Origin: Myxococcales bacterium
GTDB taxonomy: Bacteria; Myxococcota_A; Polyangia; Fen-1088
Direction: 5' to 3'
Length of the DNA stretch: 64,000 nt
Assembly (NCBI GenBank): GCA_022184915.1
Contig: JAGTJU010000001.1
Span: 620,001 to 684,000 of the forward strand
In this document: piece after piece, positions 25,546 through 33,932 of the stretch
Layout: every line of letters starts with the position of its first letter
Numbering within the stretch: the stretch's first letter is position 1
Notes under the pieces: generated by a model
What the model was told of the DNA's origin: nothing
The model's database searches: none
Seen by the model: only the letters and a program-made list of their open reading frames with translations
Made by a program: the position numbers and the translations under genes

Positions 25546-27693
25546 ATGAAGCGCGACAGCAAAAAGTGGCCCGTTGAGGTTGATTGCCGGCGCCTTGGTG
25601 TAGCGCTTCGCGTACGGTTGCGATGTTCGAGCGCGTTCTTCGTGTTCCTGCTGGGATGCTCTGACCTGAGGGGAGGTGGTACAGGGAACCCTGCGGCCAT
25701 GCTGGACGGTGCTCCGGACGGAGATTATGCCTCGCCGTCAAGCGACGCAGGGGGGGCGCAGAGCCCTGACTGTGGGTCCACTGAGTCCGCCAACAACTGT
25801 GGGTATTGTGGTCACGATTGCACAACGCTTCCCAATGTGGCGTCACCGAATTTGGTTGGCTGCAAGGAAGGTGCGTGCGTCGTCCCGCAGGCCGCGTGTC
25901 GACCAGGAAAAGCACATTGCTCGGCTGACCCAGACGACGGATGCGAAGCCGATTTGAGCGAGGCTTCGACCTGTGGTTCCTGCAGCGTATCGTGTGGCGC
26001 GGACGCTTCGCTTTGTGGTAGCGCGAACGGCATCTATCAATGCCAAGCGAGCTGTTCAGCGGCAGAGCCCACTGTGTGCGGGACCACCTGCGTAGACACA
26101 ATGTCGAACCGGTTCAACTGTGGTCAGTGCGGCAAGGCCTGCTCTACTGTCAACGGGGCGAGTTCGTGCGTTGCGGGGCAATGTAGCATCGTATGCGTCC
26201 AAGGCTTTGGAGACTGCAATGACAGCGCCGGTTGTGAGACCGATATCGCTGGCAAAGACGATCAAAACTGCGGCGCATGCGGCAGAAAGTGCGAGGCCTG
26301 GCAAGCTTGCTCCCTAGGGTCCTGTTCACCCCGTTACGAACGGAGTCTTGTATGGCCATACGACAGTTCAAGTTCCGTGTTTGCTGGTCCCGTCTCCGCT
26401 GCGATAGACAACGACGGCGGCATTCTGGCAATGGTTGAATTCTCCGACGGCGCTGACTTGGATCCTGGTCCCGGAGAGTCGCTAGCAGTGGGCAAGGGTA
26501 TAGCCATCACAAAGTTTTCGGAGGCGGGAACAGTTGAATGGGTGCTCCCGATTAGGAGATCGAGTGAGAGCTTAGGTGTCGCTATCTCGAGTTTGGCGCT
26601 ATTGCAAGATGGATTTGTGATCGTGGGGACTCTGTTTTCCACAACGGCAGTTTTCGAGGGTACAGCCGGGGCAGTCACCCGTAGTGCAGGGCCTCCCCTC
26701 TGCTTCATCGCTCGATACGATTCGCAACGGCGTGTCAGTGTTCAGACGCTGGGAGGCTCAAGCCCCGACAGCTCATGTTACGCTTACACAGTTCTTCCCT
26801 TCGCGAGCGGGTTTGCGGTCGCAGGGAGCATCCAGGGAGAAGTGGCCTCTTCTAGTGGTCAAAGCTTCAATGCGGGAGCCGAGTCAGACGCTTATTTGGC
26901 CCTGATGCGCATGGACGGAACGTTCTCCAGCGTGCAACTTTTTCCGTCGACAGGCAAAGGCGTTCAGAGTTCAGGCGCGAGTGGGAAGATACTTTTGCCC
27001 CGCGTCGAAGGTGGAGCTTGGCTGATTGGTACCCATTGGACAAAGATTGACCTCGACCCCGGTCCGGGAGTTTTCGTTCGCGACGTCGCCGAGTCACAAC
27101 AAATCTTCGGCGTAGCGGTAGACAACTCTGCGAACTTCGTAGAGGGGTGGTCTCTTGAGGGGAGCGGCCTCGACCTGAATGGCGCCACTACAACGTCCAG
27201 CGGACATATCGTTCTTTCTGGGGGTGTTGGTGCAGGGAAGGACGGACGTTGGATCGATCTTGACCCCAGCGCATCACGGCTCGTTAGGAAGGATGTGACT
27301 TCATTTCTTATGCGCCTCTCAGGGGCTGAGTTTGTCCTCGGAAAGGCGATTCCGAGCAACGTGGACATACGTCCGATCGCAGGACCGGGTGGCCAGGTCA
27401 TCGCGACTGGTACCTTTGGTGACATTGTCGACTTCGGCGAGATCGGCGGTGGAGTACACGTTGCTGCCGACGGAAGACTTTTCGTAGGCTACCTCGACGA
27501 GGAGATGAACCTCTCGAAACTTACCTTTTTTGGTAGTGCAGCATCGGGTCTAAGTTCGATCTGGTCGAGCACGCGAGGCTTTGCACTGCTCGGGTATCTT
27601 ATCGATGGCTTACCCACCGATCTTCATCCGGGCAGCGCGAAGGAAATCTACTCATTTACAAACGCGACCTTCGTCAGCCGGTACTCATTTTAG
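25546..27693 (+). CDS. Secreted Cys-rich lipoprotein with repeat-containing C-terminal domain
   Basis: The 715-residue product has a long basic leader followed by a lipoprotein signal (AFFVFLLGCSD). A Gly/Asp-rich linker leads to four cysteine repeats of the NCGxCGxxC type (NNCGYCGHDC, STCGSCSVSC, FNCGQCGKAC, QNCGACGRKC) within about residues 80-260. These repeats are typical of Myxococcota surface lipoproteins and probably form disulfide-bonded knots. The rest, from YERSLVWPYDSSSS on, has repeated strands with 'DLDPGPG' and 'IDLDPSASR' motifs recurring about every 100-130 residues, a probable beta-propeller. No catalytic motif is visible. It is likely a surface structural or adhesion protein. 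Confidence 0.72.
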   Translation: MKRDSKKWPVEVDCRRLGVALRVRLRCSSAFFVFLLGCSDLRGGGTGNPAAMLDGAPDGDYASPSSDAGGAQSPDCGSTESANNCGYCGHDCTTLPNVASPNLVGCKEGACVVPQAACRPGKAHCSADPDDGCEADLSEASTCGSCSVSCGADASLCGSANGIYQCQASCSAAEPTVCGTTCVDTMSNRFNCGQCGKACSTVNGASSCVAGQCSIVCVQGFGDCNDSAGCETDIAGKDDQNCGACGRKCEAWQACSLGSCSPRYERSLVWPYDSSSSVFAGPVSAAIDNDGGILAMVEFSDGADLDPGPGESLAVGKGIAITKFSEAGTVEWVLPIRRSSESLGVAISSLALLQDGFVIVGTLFSTTAVFEGTAGAVTRSAGPPLCFIARYDSQRRVSVQTLGGSSPDSSCYAYTVLPFASGFAVAGSIQGEVASSSGQSFNAGAESDAYLALMRMDGTFSSVQLFPSTGKGVQSSGASGKILLPRVEGGAWLIGTHWTKIDLDPGPGVFVRDVAESQQIFGVAVDNSANFVEGWSLEGSGLDLNGATTTSSGHIVLSGGVGAGKDGRWIDLDPSASRLVRKDVTSFLMRLSGAEFVLGKAIPSNVDIRPIAGPGGQVIATGTFGDIVDFGEIGGGVHVAADGRLFVGYLDEEMNLSKLTFFGSAASGLSSIWSSTRGFALLGYLIDGLPTDLHPGSAKEIYSFTNATFVSRYSF

Positions 27694-27783
27694 AGTCTCT
27701 GGCCTGATGGCGATAGTTGATATCCTCACTGCCATCGGCTTCCTTTGGGCGCTCGCTACATGCGGAAAGGGCGTGGTTTCCGC

Positions 27784-27819
27784 TCCAAGGCGCCTCCGCT
27801 CGGGCGAAGGCACCTTGGA
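27784..27819. terminator. Hairpin between convergent genes, possible bidirectional terminator
   Basis: Bases 27784-27795 (TCCAAGGCGCCT) pair with 27808-27819 (AGGCACCTTGGA), giving an 11-of-12-pair stem with one mismatch and a 12-base loop. It lies between the convergent genes ending at 27693 and 27834. There is no clear T run, so intrinsic termination is uncertain. Confidence 0.4.
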
Positions 27820-27833
27820 AGAACGGCAGGCCT

Positions 27834-28607
27834 CTACTCTCGTTTGGCTCCCTGCTGGATCCACTGCTCGACTTTTGCGATCTCCGTGGCGTCAAGCGGA
27901 TCCCTTCCACCGGCAGGCATTCGGTTTCCGCAGCCCATGGGCAAGAGCGTACTCCCTCCCGTGATCTTCGAGAGGAGGATACTGTCGCCAGGCATCATGG
28001 GCTCGACCCTCTTCTTGCCGTTGTACTTCTCGCACTTGGAAGTCGTCCCTTGTACGAAGTTCCAGGCGTCGGTGTCCGTCATTTGGCCGAAAGCGTTGCC
28101 GTGGCATTGAGCACCCGCGCAGTTCATCTTCAACAACGGAAAGATATCCGCTTTAAACGTCAGGGAAGCCGCCGCGTTGCCGCCCATGCCGCCCGTGGCG
28201 TTGCTGCCGCCCATGCCGCCTGCCGCGGTGCCACCCATGCCGCCCATGCCGCCGCTACCTCCCGACCCGCCCTTACCGTCCGAGCCGCCGCTACCCGAAC
28301 CCCCGCTGCCCGACCCACCGCTGCCCGAACCGCCCTTGCCGTCCGACCCGCCGCTGCCCGAACCACCGGTACCCGAACCGCCCTTGCCGTCCGAGCCGCC
28401 GCTGCCGCCCTTGCCGCTCGAGCCGCCGCTGCCCGAACCGCCGCTGCCGCCCTTGCCGCCGGATCCGCCGACGCTGCCGCCGGATCCGCCCTCGTCACCA
28501 TCGCCTCCGTCGTCCTCAGTCGAATCTGAGCCACCGCAGTTGGAAACGGTCAGCCCCATGAATGCCATCGCGGAGACGGCCAAACCAATACGAAGATGCT
28601 TCTTCAT
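27834..28607 (-). CDS. Gly/Ser-rich surface lipoprotein with haem-type CxxxxCH motif
   Basis: ATG 28607 is preceded by AAAGGAGT with good spacing. The 257-residue protein begins with a signal (HLRIGLAVSAMAFMGLTVSNC); the lipobox VSNC is non-standard at -1. An acidic patch is followed by 110 residues made almost only of Gly, Ser, Asp and Lys (about residues 34-146), a flexible spacer. The C-terminal 110 residues contain CAGAQCH (CX4CH, residues 163-169), two later cysteines, and GCGNRMPAGG and DATEIAKVEQWIQQGA, the usual end of c-type-cytochrome-like domains in Myxococcota and Planctomycetes. A role in surface electron transfer is possible; haem binding through CX4CH is not established. Confidence 0.72.
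   Translation of the reverse strand: MKKHLRIGLAVSAMAFMGLTVSNCGGSDSTEDDGGDGDEGGSGGSVGGSGGKGGSGGSGSGGSSGKGGSGGSDGKGGSGTGGSGSGGSDGKGGSGSGGSGSGGSGSGGSDGKGGSGGSGGMGGMGGTAAGGMGGSNATGGMGGNAAASLTFKADIFPLLKMNCAGAQCHGNAFGQMTDTDAWNFVQGTTSKCEKYNGKKRVEPMMPGDSILLSKITGGSTLLPMGCGNRMPAGGRDPLDATEIAKVEQWIQQGAKRE
28170..28508 (-). repeat. Low-complexity Gly/Ser coding repeat
   Basis: This is the DNA for the Gly-rich spacer of the lipoprotein. It consists of imperfect 9-27-base units encoding GGSGSGGSDGKGG-type repeats. The simple-sequence character makes it prone to length variation by slippage, which would change spacer length without altering the C-terminal domain if multiples of three are kept. Confidence 0.75.
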
Positions 28608-28796
28608 CGAATACGACTCCTTTAGGGGGCGTCCGCAGCCGTCACTCGACGAGCCCGAGCCGCCAGCACTACTACAAGGCCGCACATTCTACGGGCCTCT
28701 CTTCCATTAAGGAAGCGCGATGACGGCCCCAGGGTTTTTCTGAATGCGCACTGCGTCATGAATGCCCGGCTGCGGCTCCCACCGGTACCCTTCACC

Positions 28797-31025
28797 TCAC
28801 AGCGGGCCGCGCGCCGCCGTGAGCAGCCTTTGGAGCGTGCGCGCCAGCACCTGCCGCTGGGGCGCCTTCACGACCACGGCATTCGCCCCAAGCCGGCGCG
28901 CCCGCTCCTGGGTCGACTGAGCCGTGCGCGACGACAACACCACCACCGGCATGTGGCGGAGCGTGGGATCGCGGCGGATGCGCTGGATCAGCTGGAACCC
29001 ATCCACCCGCGGCATCTCGAGATCCGTCACCACCGCGTCGAAACGTCGCTCGTTCAGAAGCTCCCACGCCTCCCATCCATCCTCGGCCGTCGAGGTCTGC
29101 AAACCCGCCCCCGTCAAAGCCCGTGCGGCCGCCTCGCGGGCCAACCGTGAATCGTCGACCACCAGCACGCGCGGCGGCCCCCGGCGGGCAAGAGGCGCCG
29201 GCGTCTTCGGGCTGAACGCCATCTCCGCAAGCGCTGCCACGTCCACCACCAACTGCACCTTGCCGGCCCCCGAGACCGTTGCGCCCGAAAAATAGGGCAG
29301 CAGCGACAAAATGGCTCCCAGCGGCCGGATCACCACCGTGCGCGGACCGATGATGCGATCACAAGTGGCGGCGAACGCACGCTCGCCAAAGCGCAGGTGC
29401 ATGAGCGCCAGCCGATGATCGGGTGGCGTCTCGAGACCAAGCAAGCTCTGAAGCCTCAGCACGGGCAGCCGTTCGCCCGAAGTCAGCGTGACGTGTGAAG
29501 ACAGCGTGGCCCGCGCCGCGGGGCTTTGGTCGCTGGTGGGCGGCAGCGCGCCCACCACGTGCCCGAGCGGCACCGCATAAACCTGCCCGCCTAGCTTGAA
29601 CAGCAGTGCCTGTGCGATGGCCGCCCCCATCGGCACGCAGAGCGAGAACGAAGTGCCCACGCCCCGCTGCGAGTGGCACGCCACCCGTCCCCCAAGGCGG
29701 GTAATCACCGTCTTCACGATGTTGAGCCCCATGCCTCGCCCTGCCAAAGCGTCGACCGTCGCCCGCGTCGAGAACCCAGGCTCGAACAACACCTCCAGCA
29801 ACGCTTCGCTCGTGAGCGTTCCCAAAGGCACGCCCTTGCGGTGAAAGAGCGCGGCCTCGACCTGCGCGAGGTCGACGCCCTGTCCATCATCCTCGAACGT
29901 CACGTACACGAAATCGCCTTCCAGCCGGGCGTGCACCCGCAGTGTGGCCTCTTCGGGTTTGCCGGCCGCCCTGCGCGCCTCGGGCGTCTCCATCCCGTGG
30001 GTGAGCGCGTTGCGCAGGAGATGCAGCAAGGGCTCGAAGAGCTGATCCAGCGCCGCGCGGTCGAGCTCGAGCTCGCCGCCCTCCGTGCTGAGCTTCACCT
30101 GGGCTCCCGTGCTGGCCTGAAGCTCACCCAGCGCCAGATGCAGGCGTCGAAACAGCCACTGGAAGGGCACCAGGCGCACCGTGCGCAGATCCTCGTTCAA
30201 CGTGTCCGTGGCCCGACGAATCGCCAGCGTGTCTGCGAGCAGCCCCGCGTTGGCGCGGTCGAGGTGGGATACCACGGTGGCCGTCTCCCACTCGAGCTCT
30301 GAAAGCCGGGTCAGCGCTTTGCGTGTGGGTGGCGCTTCCGTCATGCGCCCATCGTCGATATGGGCGTGCAAAGTCGCCAAGGCGTAGCGCATGGCGCTTC
30401 GTCCCTGGTTCAGCTCGCGCTTGAGCCCATCGAGCTCCGACAACCTGCGTTCGATCCGGGTGCGTAAAACGATGAGATCGCCTACGTGATCGCTCATCGC
30501 CTCGATGGCGCCGCTGTCCATCGTGAGCCGCCGGTCGGCTTCGATCCGCCGATCACTGCGCCGCCGTTCGTCCCGGGGGGGCGCATCGAACGCCGGGCTC
30601 GGGACGATGGCAGGCTCGCCCGCTTCGCGCGGCACGAGCCGCTGGCGCGCGCCCTCGAGCAGAGCCTTGAGCGTGGCGATGTCCTCGCCCATGCGATCGA
30701 GGATGCCACCCGTGGGCGCCAAACGTCCCTCGCGCAGCTCGGCGCATAGCTCTTCGAGCCCGTGGGCCACGTCGGCGATCGCCGCTTGCCCCACCGTGCC
30801 CGCCGCCCCCTTCAGCGTGTGCAACGAACGAAAGAGAGTGTCGATTTCGTCGGTGGCATCGCCCCGCGTGTGGCCGAGCCGCGCGAGCGCGCTGTCGGCC
30901 CGCTGTAGATGCCCGGCGGCTTCGTCGAGAAAGAGGTTGCGTAGCGCCTCGGCGTCGGCCGGTGCCCATTCATCCATGGGTTCGCTCGGCCCCGCAGGGT
31001 AGGGCCCGTGGGGAGGCGCGGACAT
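28797..31025 (-). CDS. CheA-type histidine kinase with C-terminal receiver (hybrid)
   Basis: The 742-residue kinase is the core of a chemosensory system. It has an N-terminal Hpt domain with phospho-His69 (SLHTLKGAAG) and a charged linker, then a dimerisation helix pair (residues 180-270). The HATPase follows (N box HLLRNALTHGMETPEARRAAGKPEE, G1 DDGQGVDL, G2 GRGMGLNIV), then a CheW-like P5 domain (QALLFKLGGQVYAVPLGHVVGAL). A C-terminal receiver (from residue 619) has acid pair Asp624/625, phospho-Asp668 (VVTDLEMPRVDG) and Lys720. No P2 domain is evident. It is the last gene of a four-gene minus-strand operon, three bases after the MCP gene. The fused receiver could act as an output or a phosphate sink. 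Confidence 0.93.
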   Translation of the reverse strand: MSAPPHGPYPAGPSEPMDEWAPADAEALRNLFLDEAAGHLQRADSALARLGHTRGDATDEIDTLFRSLHTLKGAAGTVGQAAIADVAHGLEELCAELREGRLAPTGGILDRMGEDIATLKALLEGARQRLVPREAGEPAIVPSPAFDAPPRDERRRSDRRIEADRRLTMDSGAIEAMSDHVGDLIVLRTRIERRLSELDGLKRELNQGRSAMRYALATLHAHIDDGRMTEAPPTRKALTRLSELEWETATVVSHLDRANAGLLADTLAIRRATDTLNEDLRTVRLVPFQWLFRRLHLALGELQASTGAQVKLSTEGGELELDRAALDQLFEPLLHLLRNALTHGMETPEARRAAGKPEEATLRVHARLEGDFVYVTFEDDGQGVDLAQVEAALFHRKGVPLGTLTSEALLEVLFEPGFSTRATVDALAGRGMGLNIVKTVITRLGGRVACHSQRGVGTSFSLCVPMGAAIAQALLFKLGGQVYAVPLGHVVGALPPTSDQSPAARATLSSHVTLTSGERLPVLRLQSLLGLETPPDHRLALMHLRFGERAFAATCDRIIGPRTVVIRPLGAILSLLPYFSGATVSGAGKVQLVVDVAALAEMAFSPKTPAPLARRGPPRVLVVDDSRLAREAAARALTGAGLQTSTAEDGWEAWELLNERRFDAVVTDLEMPRVDGFQLIQRIRRDPTLRHMPVVVLSSRTAQSTQERARRLGANAVVVKAPQRQVLARTLQRLLTAARGPL

Positions 31026-31028
31026 GGT

Positions 31029-32108
31029 TCAGGTCTCGTGTGGTGACGCTACCCCCGGCGCGCGATCGGGTGGCACGGCCGAGGCGCTGGACTCGGACGT
31101 GGTCACCAGCGCGGCCAAGGCGCGTGTGAGCGGCGTGTGAGCCTCTGCGAGCAAGGGGCGCAGCTCATCGACCAGCGCGGCCACCGCCACCTGGTTGCGG
31201 CGAAGCACGGCCCGCACCGCCTCGTCTTGCTCCGGTTCCACGCGCAGCTTCTCCAGGGTGTGCAAGAGCCCCTCGGTGGTCGTGACCATCGCGGTGGCCA
31301 CCGCGGCCGTGCCCTTGGCTCCGTCTTGCAAGCTCTTCGTGAGCCCTTGAACCTCTTCCAGGTTGCGGCTGGCGTCGGCGCTTCCCGCCTCGAGCGTCTG
31401 GACGAAAGCCCCCACGTCCTTCGTGGCCGCCGCCGAGCGCTCGGCCAGCTTTCTCACCTCGTCGGCCACCATCGCGAAGCCTCGCCCCGAAGGACCCGCC
31501 CGCGAGGCCTCGAGCGCGGCGTTCAGCGCCAGTACATTGGTTTGGCGGGCCAGATCGTCGAGTACCTCCACCACTTGGCTCACTTCCTCGCATCGCGAAG
31601 CCAGCGCCTGCAAGCGCCGTGAGACATCCACGATGGCGTGACTTTGGCGGGCCACGCCGCTCGCGATGGCTTGCACCGAGCGTTCGATTTCGCCGCCTGC
31701 CGTGGCCAGGGTGACCGCGGCGCTGCGCCCATTGCGGGCCACGTGCTCCAAGCACCGGGCGGCCTCGTCGAGCGCCTCCCCCAACGGCCCGAGGGGATCG
31801 CCCGGCGTGAGGGGGCCAAGCCGTGAAGCCAGATCGCCGAGGGCAAGGGCCCGAACGCGGGCCAGCAGGCGTTCGGTCTCGGCTGCGTCGGGACGCGTGG
31901 GGCCCGCAGAGGGCCGAGCGGCCTTCGTTGCCGCGCCCGCCTCGCGGGAGCCCAGCACCGCCACCAGCAGCGCCGTGGCGCCGCCAAACGCCACCACCAG
32001 CAAGAGGGTGAGCGTCGAGGGGGCCAGCCCCAAGGCCACGAGGCCCACGGCGGCCGCCAAGAGCAGGCCCTGCACGGTCACGAGCCAGGTGTTCTGCCGA
32101 GGGGTCAT
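31029..32108 (-). CDS. Methyl-accepting chemotaxis-type protein without periplasmic sensor
   Basis: The 359-residue protein has two adjacent hydrophobic helices at the N-terminus ([42 protein letters not shown]) with almost no loop between them, so there is no periplasmic ligand domain. The cytoplasmic part contains the signalling hairpin tip with the conserved [44 protein letters not shown] tips bind CheW and CheA, both encoded in the same operon (CheW before it, CheA after). Input may come from the membrane, from a partner protein or from the short cytoplasmic region at residues 80-150. Its start overlaps the CheW stop by four bases (ATGA). Confidence 0.9.
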   Translation of the reverse strand: MTPRQNTWLVTVQGLLLAAAVGLVALGLAPSTLTLLLVVAFGGATALLVAVLGSREAGAATKAARPSAGPTRPDAAETERLLARVRALALGDLASRLGPLTPGDPLGPLGEALDEAARCLEHVARNGRSAAVTLATAGGEIERSVQAIASGVARQSHAIVDVSRRLQALASRCEEVSQVVEVLDDLARQTNVLALNAALEASRAGPSGRGFAMVADEVRKLAERSAAATKDVGAFVQTLEAGSADASRNLEEVQGLTKSLQDGAKGTAAVATAMVTTTEGLLHTLEKLRVEPEQDEAVRAVLRRNQVAVAALVDELRPLLAEAHTPLTRALAALVTTSESSASAVPPDRAPGVASPHET

Positions 32109-32587
32109 GGGGAGCGAGGCCCTTGTTTGACGGTAGCCATGGCGTGTTCAATGACGAACCCGGCATCGAGCAGCAGTGCGGGACCGTCACTGTCGAGCAC
32201 GTTTCCCGTCACGAAGCGCGGGCTGTGCATGGGAGGGCGCACGTGCGGGGCCTCGAGCGTGCGCACCCGGCTCACCCGATCGACAGCCAGCGCGGCCCGC
32301 ACGGGCTGGGGATCGGTATGCAGTGACGCCTCGAGCACCAGCGCAAAAGGCACCGCCGCCCGGTGCATCTCGCTGGCGTCGGCCGCCGCGCCAAGGGCTC
32401 GACCCCCCAAGAGCTCGGGCTCGAGATCGATGATCGCCAGCGGTTGCCCCCGGTAAGGAAACACCCCCCGCACGACATGACCCACGAGGGGAACGGGCGT
32501 CACCGTGGGGGCGTCCACGATCTCGAGCACCGCGCCCACCGCCAGCGCGCAGCGCCGATCGCCGATCAAGAACTGAACGAAGTCCAT
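32105..32587 (-). CDS. CheW-like coupling protein
   Basis: The 160-residue protein matches Che[34 protein letters not shown] and [26 protein letters not shown] contain the hallmark strands, and [12 protein letters not shown] is near the C-terminus. CheW couples receptors to CheA. The start ATG 32587 shares a base with the TGA of the receiver-DUF4388 gene (TGATG), and its stop overlaps the MCP start. It thus links the four-gene operon through translational coupling. The frame is open far upstream, but that part overlaps the previous gene and has no coding character. Confidence 0.9.
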   Translation of the reverse strand: MDFVQFLIGDRRCALAVGAVLEIVDAPTVTPVPLVGHVVRGVFPYRGQPLAIIDLEPELLGGRALGAAADASEMHRAAVPFALVLEASLHTDPQPVRAALAVDRVSRVRTLEAPHVRPPMHSPRFVTGNVLDSDGPALLLDAGFVIEHAMATVKQGPRSP

Positions 32588-33771
32588 CAGGGCGCGGCCG
32601 GGGTGACACGGGGCCGAATGAGCTTGCTCTTCCGCAGCCGGTAAAGCACGCGGCAGACCTCGAACGATCCCATGTGGGTTTGAAAGATGACGTCGCGAAC
32701 CGTGTTGCGCCCGTTGAGCTGTTCCGCCACGGCGATCTCGTCGCGCAGGAGCCTGCCGGGCCCAAGCGTGGCCATGCGATCGTCCTCGCGCAGATAGATC
32801 GCGTCGAAGTCGTCGATGGCCTGCTCGATGAGCCGCCACTCGTCGATGCGCCGCAGCCCCTCCATGACCAGATGGTCCACCGAAAGGTCGAGCGAAGGCT
32901 CCGCGGTGGGACCTGAGGCCGCAGGGGTGGCGACGAACGTAAAGCCTCCCGTGTCCCATCGGAGAAGCTCGTAGACCAAGGCAGCCGTTTGAAGCCGCAT
33001 GCCTTCGTCGAGCTGGTCCCGGGAGATGAGGCCTCGCGCGATCAAGGCCTGTCCCAGTCGTGGGAACGTGGCCCCCGCAGGCCTCGCGCTCGCGCTCTGC
33101 GTGGCGACCGCCTCGAGGGTGTTGGTGTCGATGTAGCCCCGCTCGCACAGGAAACGGCCAAGCAAAAATTCCTCTGGCACGCGTTCGGCGCGCGCAAAGG
33201 CCACCCGCCCGGCCGCAAAGCGCACGCGCACCTGGCTCGCGCCACGCGAAAACCAGGCGTCGCCCGTTTTGCGTGCCTCGCAGAGCAGCGCGAAGACGTC
33301 TGACACCCCGAAGACCGCCAGGCTCCCCGCGAGGTCCGGCGCCGCTGTGCGTGGGGCTGATGCGGGCGCCTGGGGGGCAGGCGTCAGCGAGAGGCGGCGA
33401 CGGGGCGCGGCGCCGGGGGCCACGAAGTGCGACACCACCGCCCGGAGGGCGTCGGGCGTGAAGGGCTTGGCGATGGCGTCCACAACGCCCGGCCACTTGA
33501 GGGGATCGTCGTGGTGAAGGCCGCTGCGCAAGAGCACGACCTTGGGGGCATCCTTCTGGTCGGCCAGGTGTTCGCACAAAGGCAGCGCGGGTGTGTCGCC
33601 CAACACGTCGTCGAGCAGTACGAGGGCGGGGCGTTCGGCGCGCACGGCCGCCAGACCTGCGTCTGCGTTCGGTGCGGCGACCACATGTAGGCCGGCTTCG
33701 CCGAGCACGAGCTGCACCACCTTGAGCAGGGTGGGGCTGTCGTCAATCACCAAGATGGTCTGCGCAGACAT
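32587..33771 (-). CDS. Receiver-DUF4388 response regulator
   Basis: The 394-residue protein starts at ATG 33771 behind GGGAG. The first 120 residues are a receiver: LVIDDSPTLLKVVQLVL has the acid pair, LVLLDDVLGDTPAL supplies the phospho-acceptor region, and AIAKPFTPDALRAVV carries the conserved lysine. After an Ala/Pro linker comes a DUF4388 (PATAN) region (DLAGSLAVFGVSDVFALLCEARKTGDAWF, then VRVRFAAGRVAFARAERVPEEFLLGRFL), followed by another helical module ending in NTVRDVIFQTHMGSFEVCRVLYRLRKSKLI. DUF4388 proteins are common in Myxococcota and are thought to connect signalling to motility. It is the first gene of the chemosensory operon. Confidence 0.85.
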   Translation of the reverse strand: MSAQTILVIDDSPTLLKVVQLVLGEAGLHVVAAPNADAGLAAVRAERPALVLLDDVLGDTPALPLCEHLADQKDAPKVVLLRSGLHHDDPLKWPGVVDAIAKPFTPDALRAVVSHFVAPGAAPRRRLSLTPAPQAPASAPRTAAPDLAGSLAVFGVSDVFALLCEARKTGDAWFSRGASQVRVRFAAGRVAFARAERVPEEFLLGRFLCERGYIDTNTLEAVATQSASARPAGATFPRLGQALIARGLISRDQLDEGMRLQTAALVYELLRWDTGGFTFVATPAASGPTAEPSLDLSVDHLVMEGLRRIDEWRLIEQAIDDFDAIYLREDDRMATLGPGRLLRDEIAVAEQLNGRNTVRDVIFQTHMGSFEVCRVLYRLRKSKLIRPRVTPAAP

Positions 33772-33932
33772 GGAACTCCCCGAGACAACGCGCAACTCGG
33801 AACCAGCCGGACATGCTACCACGGCGGCGGCGGCGCTCAAACCAGCACCTCCTCCGCCATGCCGAGAAGCGGCTCGGATCCATTGAGTTTTCTGCAAGCC
33901 TGCCGATGGGGAAACCCCGAGGACGGTTCGCA

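Noticed and set aside
28170-28508. Simple repeats considered as a CRISPR array
   Set aside because: They encode an in-frame Gly/Ser spacer of a lipoprotein. There are no 28-40-base identical repeats or unique spacers.
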